A stretch of 64,000 bases of DNA from positions 113,387-177,386 of the forward strand of contig NW_025860021.1 of the NCBI RefSeq assembly GCF_002878395.1, given 5' to 3'. The translations under genes and the position numbers were made by a program. The notes below the pieces were generated by a model. That model saw only the letters and a list, made by a program, of their open reading frames with translations, had not been told where the DNA came from and did not search any database. Source of the DNA: Capsicum annuum. Taxonomy: Eukaryota > Streptophyta > Magnoliopsida > Solanales > Solanaceae. Positions 10,090 to 21,472 of the stretch are shown here, piece after piece. Position 1 is the stretch's first letter; each line of letters starts with the position of its first letter.

Positions 10090-11190
10090 GAAGAACCTAA
10101 ACAAACAACAGTTCTTGAGTAATTTGAAAAAGTTGAGCTTACAAGATAACAAATTCTTCTTTCTTCTCAGCCACGATAGCACACATATACTCAAAATCCA
10201 TGGTACTCTTGTCTTGAGCAGTAATCAGGCTAGAAATAGTACAATTCAAACCTACTCCACCCTCTTTAGACATACATTTACATTTCTCCAGAGTGGTGAC
10301 AGAGAAGGGTTATTTATTTATGGAGTATATCCTTGAATTTTGTTCCTCCTTAAAATGATCAAACACCTTTACACGAATCAAACCATACCCAACACTATAA
10401 TTAATTTTTTTTGAGTCACAAATCTTCACAATGTGGTCAAACATTATCTTTGGAAGGTTGGTTGGGGAGTTGAGAGCTTCCATAAGGAACAAGTCTTTAT
10501 TTGAGGCAAAAGATCTTCCTTCTATTCTGGAAAGTAAAACATTGTTCACTAACCCAGACTACAATTGGTACACAGGTTTAATTTATTTCTTCATTAGCCT
10601 TTCACTAACCAATGTCCTCTTAGACCTAGCAATCTTGTCATGAATTTCCACGGAAGCATATAGATCAACCACTATGTCAATTCAGCCATAGGTACTCTTA
10701 GAATCTCTTCAAGGATTGATTCAGTTAGGACAAACTTAACATCATTCATAGTTGTAGAAAGGGAATATTTCTTTGTAAAGATCAGTAACTCAGCATAGAA
10801 ATTATAGACTTCCTCTTTGTACAAGACACCTGATGACTCAAATAGATGCTTCCACTCTTGCACCTCTGTCGTGACAATTATGGACTCTATTTTAAACTAT
10901 TGCAATATATATGGATAAAAAATGCATCCATTCCAAACCTTTTGACTATGAAATCTCCCTCTCTTTCTTTAGATTTAGGATATTTAAAGGGATGTTATAC
11001 ATCTTTATTCTTGGAGTTGGAAGTAGTTTCTTCTCAAAAGAATTCTTTTTATGCCCATATTTTCCACACTTTCCTTTATTTCAAGGCATTTCTCTGCGTC
11101 AATAAGTAGAACACCAAATAGACCAGAAAACTCACTAAATTCCTTCATAAAGTCCCATGAAATCTTATAATCAGATTTAGCACTCAAGAA
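10090..11190 (-). pseudogene. Putative plant transposon protein (Transposase_32-like) relic in copia
   Basis: Minus-strand fragments in three frames resemble a gene family common in Solanaceae genomes and annotated as putative plant transposon protein. In order they are EVYNFYAELL, then NDVKFVLTESILEEILRVP (10863-10672), then VLLSRIEGRSFASNKDLFLMEAL, NLPKIMFDHIVKIC and SVGYGLI..KVFDHF (10549-10310), then TTLEKCKCMSKEG about 10290-10240. The family's biochemical role is not established; it may be a capsid-like or regulatory protein of non-autonomous elements (inference). It occupies the place where pol should be in this element. Stops and frameshifts between the fragments make it a pseudogene. 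Confidence 0.65.
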
Positions 11191-12119
11191 TAAGGTTGTG
11201 AGACATGGACAATAATGAAATAATTTCAGCTGGGAATGGAGTTATGATTTCGTTAGTAGGAATAACTAAATTCAATAGTAAAGAGATGGGTTTAATGAGA
11301 TAGAAGGATAGGTTTTCTCAAAAGAAATTGTAGTAAGCAATTATGAGGACTTGATCAAGGCTAGTATGAAGAAAAATAACAGAACAAGAGTAATGAACAG
11401 AAGGTCTATAACTTTTTTATTTTTAGGAAAGTTGTTAGACATTGAATGGGAGTATACAATGAATTGAATTGAATGAAGAGATGAGATATGTTTTAAGTTT
11501 AATAGAGAAATATGTTTCTTTAGGAAAAAGAGATGACGTTTAAAGAGAAAGAGAAAACAAATAATGCTTTAACAGAAAAGGTGAGATAAAAGATGACATG
11601 TCACACATGTACATTTTATTTTCTAAAGGTAAGACAAGGATACTGACCTATGTGAGAGACCAAGTATCTCATTGTTATGTTTGATTGTCCTTGTTTAGTA
11701 TTTTAAAGCACATCCATGCTCTAGATCAAAACTGTGCTCCCCAAGTACAGATACTTGCAAAGGTATATTAATTGAGTTAAACATTACAAAAGACTTTACT
11801 TTGTATACACGATTTCTCTTCAAAGCTAAATGTAAGAGAGATTTCAATATATTCTCATTAGTCTGAGCCTTGAATAGCCAATCTTAATTCATTTCTGATT
11901 GTATTACTATACTCATCAACTTTTTTCTAAGCACCTAACTAGTCCATATAATAATTATGGCAGATTGCATAGGAACCAGATGCCATACCTTATTTCATTC
12001 AAACTAACGTATCTCTTTCTTCTAAGCTTTAAGTTTGAGACTATCACTTTTGATTGTTCATGATAGGGACCTGGATCATCAGATAGATCCCTTTTGTGTT
12101 CTTAAGTTGTTAATGAGTT
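11191..12119 (-). other. Unrecognised internal stretch of the copia element
   Basis: About 0.9 kb with no frame or motif I can identify on either strand. It lies where the copia integrase core and RT should start. AT-rich and full of stops. Confidence 0.5.
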
Positions 12120-12551
12120 GATGTTTCTTTCACTCACTACTTTTTTTAACACAAACCTCACACACTTTATAGTCCACACACTAACTGTTGTGCAAACAAC
12201 GCACCAAGTACTTTGATATTAATTTAGTCGACAAAGAAAATTTTACATTGTCCAACCTTTTGTGCTATAACTCATTATCATCACTCAGTACACTTAGGCA
12301 TTGTAGATTTTACCGTAGATGCAGTCAAGATCTGCAACATACATATTTTTAATAGTATGCTAAAAGGATTTAGTAATTTGACAAACTCTAAGAATATACT
12401 CTTTCTTCCTATTGCTAAATGATATACTGCCTCCTTGGAACACCTTTAGTAAGGGAAAATCTTCCATTATACTAGTCATATGCTTAGAGAAAGCACTATT
12501 CATGAACCATCTTTGTCCTATATGGCTACCTTCTCTTACTCTCACCTTCAA
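12120..12551 (-). pseudogene. Copia protease and GAG-pre-integrase remnant
   Basis: The frame 12551-12360 contains WFMNSAFSKHMTSIMEDFPLL, then GGSISFSN. This is the copia aspartic protease start, where W-x-D-S-G-C-S-x-H-M is expected; the catalytic Asp-Ser-Gly has become Asn-Ser-Ala, so it cannot cleave. Downstream, near 12175-12145, a minus-strand frame reads VCEVCVKK, the zinc-binding Cys pair of the GAG-pre-integrase domain, followed by stops. Similarity is lost after that, so the integrase core is absent or unrecognisable. Confidence 0.75.
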
Positions 12552-14450
12552 GGATAATCATTTATTAGATTTAGAAACCCAAATAAGCTTGGGTCCCTTG
12601 ACATGGGAAGAAGGATGAATAAGGTTTGTTTGTCCTGGTTAGTAACGTAGACTTCTTCATGAAGGGACCTAGTCTTTTGGAATTTCTTAAATATTCAATG
12701 TATCTTAAGTTTCTTTTCCAGCATTGATAGATGATTGAGAACTGGGCTTGTGGTGGTCATTTTGACCATAGTAAGTGCATAGAAAATTATTAAGGATAGA
12801 AACATACATGCTATGGGGATTATAAGGAGTATTATTCTCTTTAAAACCAAGATGCTCGCTAGAGTTGGGTTTCATATTATTTATGCCAACAACAATTTTT
12901 AAAGAGGCAGTCCAATGGAGAGATTTTTAAGCTTCTGTTTTGTTCTAGCAAAATTTTCTTCAAGATCATTTCTTTGTTCTGGCGAGGCTGTAAGATTCAG
13001 ACTAATCTTGTTGAATTTTTCCTCAAGATCAATATGAATGCTACTAGCCCGCACCTTTTCTTTTGAGCACTTTTCAAAAATCCTTTGAGAGATTAATTTT
13101 TAAAGCAACATTTTCAATTTTAACATTTTTATAACTTTTTCCAGATCATAAATTATTTAGGAAAAATAGGTTTCTTTAATTTTAGACTCATTTAAAACAC
13201 TGACTAAGCAGTCTTTTTCATTGATAAGTTCATGATGGGCATCAATTAGCACTTTGGTCAATGATCTCATCTCCTTACTAGAATAATTCTTTAAATTTTA
13301 TTGAATATCAATAAGATTCACCTCATCATTCTTTTCTTCATCAAATTTTTCCATGTGAAAAAACTAGGAGGCAAACATTGTACGTTTATCTTCAAGAGTA
13401 AACATAGAAAAATCTTGCTTATCATTCCTTTCTTTAGATCCGCTCAAAGTATCTTCCCAAGTAGCCAAGGCCTACTTGACTATTTTGTCTGCTACTTCTC
13501 GTCTAATGTGATGTTAGAGACTTTGTTCCTTCTTTGGGTCTTCTTAGGATTATTCTTGACAAAATCCTTCTAATTCTTTTTGTGAAAAAACACTTCTTGA
13601 TATAGTGACCAAGTTTTCCATACTTATGACAACATTTGTTTCTCTAATATTCTTTCTAGAATTACCTCTGCTTGAGAAGCCTCTACTTCTTATCATCTAT
13701 TACAATCTTCTGGTGAGATATGCCATGTTATGTTAATCACCACTCGACTCACTTTTACCAACCTTTAATACCATACTTTTTTCTTACTTTGGCTCTATTC
13801 TCTCTAAATTTTATTTTCTCTTAAACTCATACATGTCTAGATTCCCAATAAGTTCATCCAAAGTTAATTTTTGGAGATATTTAACTTCATAAATTGTATT
13901 AACCATTCTCTCACAAGATGGAGGTAAGATTTTCAAAACTTTTTTGATCAGCTTGTGCACGGGAATGCTTTCTTTCAAATACTTATAGTAGTGTTCATAT
14001 CTTGAATACATTCACCATCTGCATCTTGAAAATGTTATACCGAGTTATAAGCGTAGCAAGTTTATATTACTTTACTTGACTAGTTCTTTCATGAGAAATT
14101 TGTAAGGCCTCCTATATTTCATTAACATTTTCACAAGAAAAGACCTAGTTGGACTCATTAGGTCCTATGCTGCAAACAAGATTTTTCTTTTCCTTCTAAG
14201 TTTTCTCAATTTTCTTCCTATAACCTTCATTGTAGTCTTTCTTTCTCTTGGGAGTAGATCATGAAATTTTACCTTCTTTAATTACCTCCGTTGGCACATG
14301 AGAGTTGTCACAAATAATGTCCCATAGCTTGCTATCTTTATCCATGATGAAATCATGCATCTTTATCTGTTAACGGCCATTATAATGGCCATTAAACCTC
14401 GATGGTCTAGTTATTGATTGCCCTTCCATGAGATTTGGTGGAGTTTCCAT
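12552..14450 (-). pseudogene. Copia gag polyprotein remnant
   Basis: Begins around METPPNL..GQSITRPSRFNG (14450), then KLWDIICD and an EIYEALQ-type segment. The frame 14011-13811 carries KKVLKILPPSCERMVNTI and LQKLTLDELIGNLDMYE, the conserved end of the UBN2 capsid domain. A zinc knuckle lies at 13634-13590 (CCHKYGKLGHYIKKC), with one zinc Cys replaced by Tyr. From about 13300 to 12600 the translation is Lys/Glu/Leu-rich, like the charged segment between knuckle and protease in SIRE-type gag. Many stops and frame changes occur. Confidence 0.78.
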
Positions 14451-14489
14451 AAAAAATAGGATCCTTTCTAGATGTTAACTTTTTTGGAA

Positions 14490-14506
14490 GAACTGCTTTG
14501 ATACTA
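14490..14506 (-). other. Primer-binding site of the copia element (tRNA-Met type)
   Basis: The minus strand reads TAGTATCAAAGCAGTTC five bases after the LTR end, two changes from the TGGTATCAGAGC consensus. It fixes the element's orientation. Confidence 0.8.
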
Positions 14507-14511
14507 ATTAA

Positions 14512-15338
14512 TGGTTTGTACGTGTCCAACAAAATAACAAGGACCTAATTAAATAACTGGTCCTTGTATGCTGAAAACAAAGAACAACATGTACACCAAG
14601 TAAACAATAGTAAAGTAAATAACAAAGTATATTTACATAAAAACCTTCATTCTCAAAGGAGTAAAACCACAAACTGCCCGAGTAGAATTTCACCAATAAA
14701 TTTCACTAAAACAAGAGTAATAGTTAGATTACAGAATCTCTCTCATAATCCTATGGCTAACCTCTTAACCCCATTCTTTTGAGCTAATGACATCACCAAT
14801 CTGCACTATAGTACATCAACTATAGACTACATCGACTAACTTTAGTCGACCCCACATTGGTTAACTCTATCCTAACTATCAAATACCTATAGTTGATATA
14901 TTTTTTCATACAAAAAAAAATCAAATAGTGACACCTACATTTTTTCTCATAAGAGAAGTAGGTTTACAATTCAACACAATTACGATGAATCAAACAATAA
15001 TTAACTAAGAATGACTATCTTGACTGAGAGTAGGTCCTCTATGGTAGGATCTTTGAGCTTGAGAAAAAGTTATAGTTTTTGCTATAACGAGTGATTCTTT
15101 TGAGTATATGTAAAAACTAAACTTATCCACTAAAGATGATGAATATATATGATGAGCATTTTGAGAGAATCTTTCTTATTGGAGGTTCTTGATAAGGATC
15201 ATTGCAGACTACGTCCCATTTTTTTGTTGATGCTATCAGACAATATAAGAGAACAAACAAATAATAAAAACTCTGTACAACTATATATTGGGACACCAGT
15301 AACGGGTCCTTTAACTAGGTTTATTAATCATGAAAATA
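14512..15338 (-). repeat. Copia 5' LTR
   Basis: Direct repeat of 9066-9923 next to the primer-binding site. The inner end (TGGTTTGTACG on plus) matches 9066. The outer end is placed by alignment of the AATCATGAAAATA segment with the TGTTTTGATC start of the other LTR. A few bases of similarity (AAGATAC) extend beyond, so this end is approximate. Confidence 0.82.
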
Positions 15339-15738
15339 TTAAAAGATACAAAGTACATGAATATAACATTTTTAAAAACCAATTGCAACACAAATAACAT
15401 AAAATATTCTATAATTTTTTTAGAAGTAGTTTTAGAATTTGAAGAATCTAAGTAACATGTAAATGCATGAATTAATTCTATTTGGAATTTAGTTTGGGTT
15501 TATCTATCATTTTAGTTTATATGACAAATCAATTAACAAAAATATAAATAGTAATAAGATAGCAGTTTCTGTACACATATACTATAAAAGAAGGAACTAC
15601 AGTGATTTGCTTAACATTATAACAATATTCAAAAGAAGAATTATACCATATATTCGACATAAATCATGAAGTAAAATAACACATAACCTCCAATAATATT
15701 ACTAATATCATAAATATTCATTACTCATTTTGAATTGT
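15339..15738. other. AT-rich stretch between two elements
   Basis: About 400 bp with no repeat partner in the window and no frame of note. The last five bases (15734-15738, ATTGT) are the left target duplication of element I. It may be flank of the hAT transposon relic, since that relic resumes on the other side of I. Confidence 0.5.
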
Positions 15739-18212
15739 TGTAACACCCTGTGCTTTACTTAGCTTAAACTTCATCCCTAGAATGTTAAAAACTTTCTTTA
15801 AAGATGAATAAACTTTTATAAATATGGAATTTTCAAGATTTTTACTTTTCATTGAGTGGGAAATTGAATAAGCTTTCCACTGATACCAAATTTTCCCAAA
15901 TCTGACACCCGAGCAAAGAGTTAGAGCCATTTTAGTATGACAGTCTACCACCTGGTACTCCAGCGTGTCGTGGAGGCAATCCAAATGGCATTTGTCATTT
16001 TCCAGTGAGACAAAACGATACCACTATGTCGTGCCACTACCTTTTTCCTAATTGTCACTTTCCAGTGTGACTCCACGATTAAGGCGTGTCGCGCCAAAGG
16101 GAAAATTCACAACCAGTGAGGCACCACGATGGTGCTGCATCACGCCATCAACCTAGTTCCCAATCTTCAGTTTCCAATGACACGACGCGATAGTACCTCA
16201 TCGTGCCAACGTATTAAATCAAGATTTTCATTCAGTTCCAAGTTTTAATTGAGGGCACTAAGGTCTTTTCCCGTCACAATCAAACCCTAAAAGAGCACAA
16301 ATTGCTCATTAATTCACTTTTTTTAAAAGAACCAAGCCATTGTCTCTCAAAGGGTAAAACCCTAATCAAGAAATCAAGGTAAAGCTTAAGAAATCCTTCA
16401 AGAACTTCAAGAATCTCACAAATTAAGGTATGTTAGATGTTGATTCATGGGTCCCTTTCACCCATGAAGTCTAAGAATCCTTTTTTAAAGTACAAAGATG
16501 ATGTATTTATGATTTCAATGTTTGAATTAGATTGAATTCATGTTTATAATATTAGTTAGGTTCAAATCCATAGTTTAAATACAAGTTTAATGAAATTAAA
16601 TAGCATATATAACAAATATGTGATTATCTTGATAGATCCTTAAATTTATAAAGTGATTAATGCATCTATGATGTCCATTTGGTTTTCAATCCATGATTAT
16701 GACAAGATTCATGAAAAATAGAATGGTGTTTAGGGGAAATTATATGAATTACATGCAAAATACTTGAATTTGCAATTAAGTATTGTATCATGATGTTTAC
16801 GTGATGACCATTAGCATGTGAAATACTTATGCTCCCCAAGTGTTTGCTAAAATACCTATGTGAAGTAGATAGAGCAATCATGAGATATTATTATGAGATC
16901 TTAATCATGTACAAGTTTATGCCCTACAAGTGTTTGATAAAATGCTTATGTGAATTGACTAGTAAAGGCATGACACATTATTATTTGATCCTATTTATGT
17001 ACAAGTTAATGCATTACAAATATTTGATAAAATTTCTCTATGAATGAAATATAACTAAGTGAACATTGTTATATCATTCAAGATTATGCTTTGCTTTAGT
17101 TCTCATGCATTCGAGTCCTGGGAGTATTTAATACCCTATAATTTAGTTGTTTACCTAGTGCTAGTGTCAATTACAAAATAATATCAGTCATGTCACGATT
17201 AGTACTCTCAATCCATTATAGAACTCAGTAGAACTCAGTCAATTTCAAAACTTAGGAAAATCAGTAAACTCAATCTCAGTCCAGTCAAGTCTAGTATAAT
17301 TAGTTCAGTGTCTTTCAGTCGGGAGTAGGATTCAGCACCGAGCAAGAGCAGGATGATGGCTTTCTCGTTAGATAGGTAGAGTCATTAGTAGCAATCCTTA
17401 TACTCTAGAATTATGTAGCTAGTACAGGATGAGGATTCACCCATCAGACTAGGGTTGACTACCTCCCATGGGTCACCCGTCAAATTAGGCTTGGCTCTGC
17501 CTAGGTATCACCCATCAATTAGGCTTGGCATATTGGCTTTCTAGTGTTAGTACCCATGACACGGTATTATCACCCTTCTAACTGGGGTTACAGGTTGGAC
17601 CCTTATCAGTTCAGATTTGGGGTATGTCGGTTAGATGATTACCTCCCACAGTTTCAGTCTTAGTTTCAGTCTTCTGTTCAGAACTCAGCTCAGTTTTACA
17701 AAATCAGGATTGTCAGATATAGTCAATTAGTATTAGTTAATCAGTTATGAAAATTCAATACTTAGCATAAGAAAAGCTCAGTTACAGTTTATATATATAT
17801 ATGTTTATGCACAGATTGCATTCTCAGTATTTATAGTATTCTCAAATTCTCCCCATACTCTCATATTTAGTTATTCTATTTCAGTCAGTTATATCCTCAT
17901 GCATATGAACCCTTGCATTCAGCCTTACCTCATCAAGCATACTAGTACATTTCCACGACTGACGCATATTTTTCTGCACTATGATGTTTCATATAATAGG
18001 TTCGGACACTTAGATTCTCGATTAGGCACAGTAGATTTAGGTTCAACCAGCAGTAGTAGATTTAGCAGTGAGTCCTCATCATTCAACAATATTATACTAT
18101 TTCATATTTTCAGTAGATGTATTAGTTTAGTAGATGGAGTTAGTTGGGGGATTATCCCATCAACTCTACTTTTAGAGAAATTCAGTTAGAGGCTTTTTAG
18201 ACTAGTTTTTAG
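15739..18212 (+). repeat. Element I 5' LTR (3' end deleted)
   Basis: Begins TGTAACACCCTGTGC and matches 21473-23960 along its length. Similarity ends after GACTAGTTTTTAG; the last ~190 bp present in the 3' LTR are missing and the primer-binding site follows at once. A telomere-like AAACCCTA word occurs near 16283 and again near 16360, as in many plant 5' leaders. The stretch 17150-17750 is unusually rich in CAGT/TCAG words. Confidence 0.88.
16829..17047. repeat. 90-bp tandem repeat, 2.4 copies (5' LTR of I)
   Basis: Units start at 16829, 16919 and 17009, each with an ATGC.CC.ACAAG-type start and a TTTG.TAAAAT....TATGTGAA segment. The period is a multiple of three, so it opens a spurious 72-codon frame that repeats itself; this is not a gene. 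Confidence 0.85.
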
Positions 18213-18216
18213 CTAG

Positions 18217-18229
18217 TGTATCAAAGCCT
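18217..18229 (+). other. Primer-binding site of element I
   Basis: TGTATCAAAGCC followed by TAAGGTTCAATAGAGTCC, a degenerate match to TGGTATCAGAGCC and its usual downstream sequence. The same context occurs in reverse at element G (36400-36476). Confidence 0.75.
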
Positions 18230-21200
18230 AAGGTTCAATAGAGTCCTAGGAAGTTTGAAAGCCACATCTAGTAGAGTCTTGTAAATGGGTGTGTAGCATG
18301 CCAATTTTATGTATAGGAGGCTATGAGATGTTTTAGGAAAAAATTTCCCTTCTTTTATGTCTCAGATCATACTTTAGAAAGGTCCTTTAAGAAAGTTATA
18401 CAGATTCTCATCTTTCTCTATTTTTGCTATCCCTGCCTTATTTCAAGGTGATAGAAACAATCAAGATTGATCAATCCTTACAGATAGAGATTTCTTAAGC
18501 AGTTCTTTACAGATAATTATGGGACTTCATGAGAGCTTAAAAGTATCCCATCAGTGCCCTTATAGTAAGAAGGATTTCATTTATGATTCATGAAAAAATG
18601 TGCATTTAGCCAAAGTCAGGTGTTCTTTAAGATCCCTCCTCAGAATCCTAAGATAGCATATGACCTAGAGTTAAAATAAAAGACCCAAGGGTTTAGCAGC
18701 AGTAAAATGGGAATAGTATTATCTGACCTTGATCAGATTATATTTCATGGGGCTAGTTGTATGAAAGGTGAATTAGTAGGCTTGAAGCAGTATATGCAAA
18801 TACTTAAGTTTGTTGATTTGGAATATATGTTATAGATATGATATTTGCAGGCCATGATAAAAGTAGTATGGTTATTAAAGAATTATGTATATCCATGTTA
18901 TATGTTAGAATCTAAGTTTTAATCTTTGAAGGTTGAGCTAATAGAAGTAAGAGTTGAAGATTCTAAGTTATTCAGTGTTTAAGCTATTGTATGATGAATA
19001 TTGGGGCTATAGAAAGTTAAGAGTTCTTTCTCAAAAGAAAGTACTATCAGTGGCTTTTACACTATCAGAGTAGTCCATTAGGATGAGTTCAGTGTTTATG
19101 AGTATTATTGTATCTCAAACTCTAGAGCAAGTGGTTTCAGTTTAATTTAGAGTTTATTAAGTTATTCACAGACATAGAATGATGGCTTCAAGCTAAGGGG
19201 GAGATCGTAGAACAAGTAACCAAGTCAGGATTTAGATTCTACTAGTAATGTTAGTAATATCAGTACCCATGCCTTACATGTCAGCTCTACGATCATAGTT
19301 CATATTCGTGCATATTAACAAAAATTATATACGCTTATAATTCCTAGTATAGTGAGTTCTGGATCACTTAATGTTATGAATCATGTTCCATGAATATAGA
19401 AACTCCAAACTCAGGTCATGTTGCTCATGCCTTATGTACTCATGCTTTATAGTATGTTTAATTCAATTACTCATGCTACTCTCCTAATAATCAGCTAAAT
19501 TCATATTATGTCATGTATACCCTCAGTTAGAACTCTTGATAAATCCATGATATTGATATTTCATTTATCAGGCCTCAATTAAGTATCATGTTTGGTGTAG
19601 TGTCCATTCATGCTTCACGTCCTCATGTTTTAGCCTTCCACTGAACTCCCCTTATAAGATGATGTAGAGATAAGAGATTGCCTAAAAGAAAGAGAGAGTA
19701 GGGTAAACATTTCATGTTAAGAAAGATTAGCATACACTTATTTTACATGAGGCTATAGTCATGAAGATAGTCTTACATGTCATGTTGTGTGTAAGTGAAT
19801 GGCTAGCAGGAGGTCGTATTTAGTTATTGAAGAAAAATGAGAAGATAAGAGAAGGCAGAGTATGGTTGTATATTTAGATCCTTAATTTATGTCAGTCTCC
19901 CTCACATAGTTTCAGACCCAATATTTATATAGTATCCACATTTTATCTTATCCCAGCATTCTATTCTGATATGAATCTCAGTCACAGTCTCAGTTCAATA
20001 GTCAACTCAGTGGCTCAGTGCAGTTTTAGGTTTGCTTGACCATAGAGTATAGTCACTAATTATTCAGTTATCAGTATTTCAATACCTCAGCTTATAGACC
20101 ATTTTAGAATCAGGTTATGCACTTAGTCTTGCTTTCTCAAATAAGAACCGTTTCCATGAATTCATGTTCAGTTACCTTATATTCCTCAGTCAATCCTTAC
20201 CTTATATTCATACTACTCTACAGTTTCAATCTAGTTATTTAGGGTAAGAACAGTTCAATCTTATGTGACCAGTATTCAGCTATCATCCATTTAGTTAATC
20301 GGATAAACTAGTATGTTTATGCATTCATGCTCAGTGCTCGTGTAAATATTTTCAGTAGTTTTAGGTGAAGTGCTGTGCTAAGGTAGAGAGTATAGTTGAG
20401 AAAGTATTCAAAAAAATATGTATAAGCTTGAAAATTTGTAGCTACGGTGAACAAGGCTTAGCAACTCTATTTATAAGGTGTGTTATAGGCCTTACTCCAT
20501 GTTTCAGAATTAGAGACATGTTATGATTTTTTGTTCAGATGTCTTATTCAGACCATGCTAGAATTTTCTTGCTCCTTAAAGTCACTAGAACTCTATAGAA
20601 AGAGTGTCAAGAAATACTCCAGTAGAGTATAAGTTTTTAGCATGAGTTGGTTTGTAAAGCCAGTACTACAGGTTAGCAGTCAGGCGGACAAGTTTGTACC
20701 ATTTCCCATATTTCCATCTAGTCTTACTATCCGAAATTTCATGAATATGACCATTCTAAGATAGAGAATCCTAGTAGTAATGAGTTTAACTTAGTTCATG
20801 CATTATGTCTCAGTTTTAGATCCTAGATATTCAGTTATGATTCAATTCATAGGTGCCCCGTGTATCGTCTCATGCTTTTCCTTAGTATCTCAGTCAAGTC
20901 AACATTCTTTGAGGGACATAGTGTCCCAAGGGAGAGATATACTATAACCCTCGAGCCTTCATGTCCTAAACCTTCTATTTTCTCTTCACGTTATGAATCT
21001 AGTTGGAGTAATGGATACTTGTAAGTTGACTCTTTTGTTCCAATATCAGCCATATGACCATCCCATATCATGATGCTTATCCAAGAAATCAGTCCAGTTC
21101 ATGTATCATGATTCAGACTCAATCCTATTCTCACACCTCGTTCCTTTATGTTCAGTAATTGATCTCAAGTTTATCAGTATTCTCATCCCGAGATAATAGT

Positions 21201-21460
21201 CTTTCTTAGCTTTACCCAGTTGCATGTCCAACTTATGATTATAAACTTGGTATTCCTTACGGTTACACGTTCAGTCATGCATTTTTAAAACCGTTCAGCC
21301 ATGTAATTCATGCATCAAATATGCATGGTGAGTATGTAAACTCAGTGTATCAGTAGTTTCAATTATGTACTCATGTTTCAGTCATGCCTATTCAATTCGT
21401 AAACACAATCTATCAATGCTTCTAAGCTTAAACAGTCTCATTCGAGGATTAATGTTCTGA
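18230..21460 (+). other. Non-coding internal region of element I
   Basis: 3.2 kb between primer site and polypurine tract. I found no gag, protease, RT or integrase motif in any frame and no frame above about 60 codons. The first ~150 bp match the leader of Ty3 elements (TCCTAGGAAGTTTGAAAGCC, then GGAGGCTATGAGATG). The rest is AT-rich with many TCAGT/CATG words. Confidence 0.6.
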
Positions 21461-21472
21461 AGGGGGAGATCA
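21461..21472 (+). other. Polypurine tract of element I
   Basis: AGGGGGAGATCA directly precedes the 3' LTR start TGTAACGCC. Confidence 0.8.

Larger units (their letters stand above)
9066..15338 (-). mobile_element. Defective SIRE-like Ty1/copia element
   Basis: Direct repeats at 9066-9923 and 14512-15338 flank a minus-strand internal region with a tRNA-Met-type primer site, copia gag (UBN2 type with zinc knuckle and a long charged segment), a decayed protease and a GAG-pre-integrase remnant. Integrase core, RT and RNase H are not recognisable. Where they should lie there is ~0.9 kb of unrecognised sequence and then a gene of the putative plant transposon protein type. The long LTRs and charged gag resemble the SIRE/Maximus lineage (inference). 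No clear 5-bp target duplication was found, and the outer right end is uncertain by several bases. Confidence 0.85.

Noticed and set aside
10085..11109. Plus-strand frames of 64-87 codons
   Set aside because: They are antisense to the transposon-protein relic in the copia element.
15326..15350. Target duplication for the copia element
   Set aside because: Flanks (TCTAA left, TTAAA right) do not match, and the right boundary is uncertain.
16280..16370. AAACCCTA words as interstitial telomere repeat
   Set aside because: Only isolated single motifs, not an array; common in plant leader sequences.
16829..17047. 72-codon frame with internal protein repeats
   Set aside because: It is a by-product of the 90-bp tandem DNA repeat in an LTR; the same occurs at 22589-22807.
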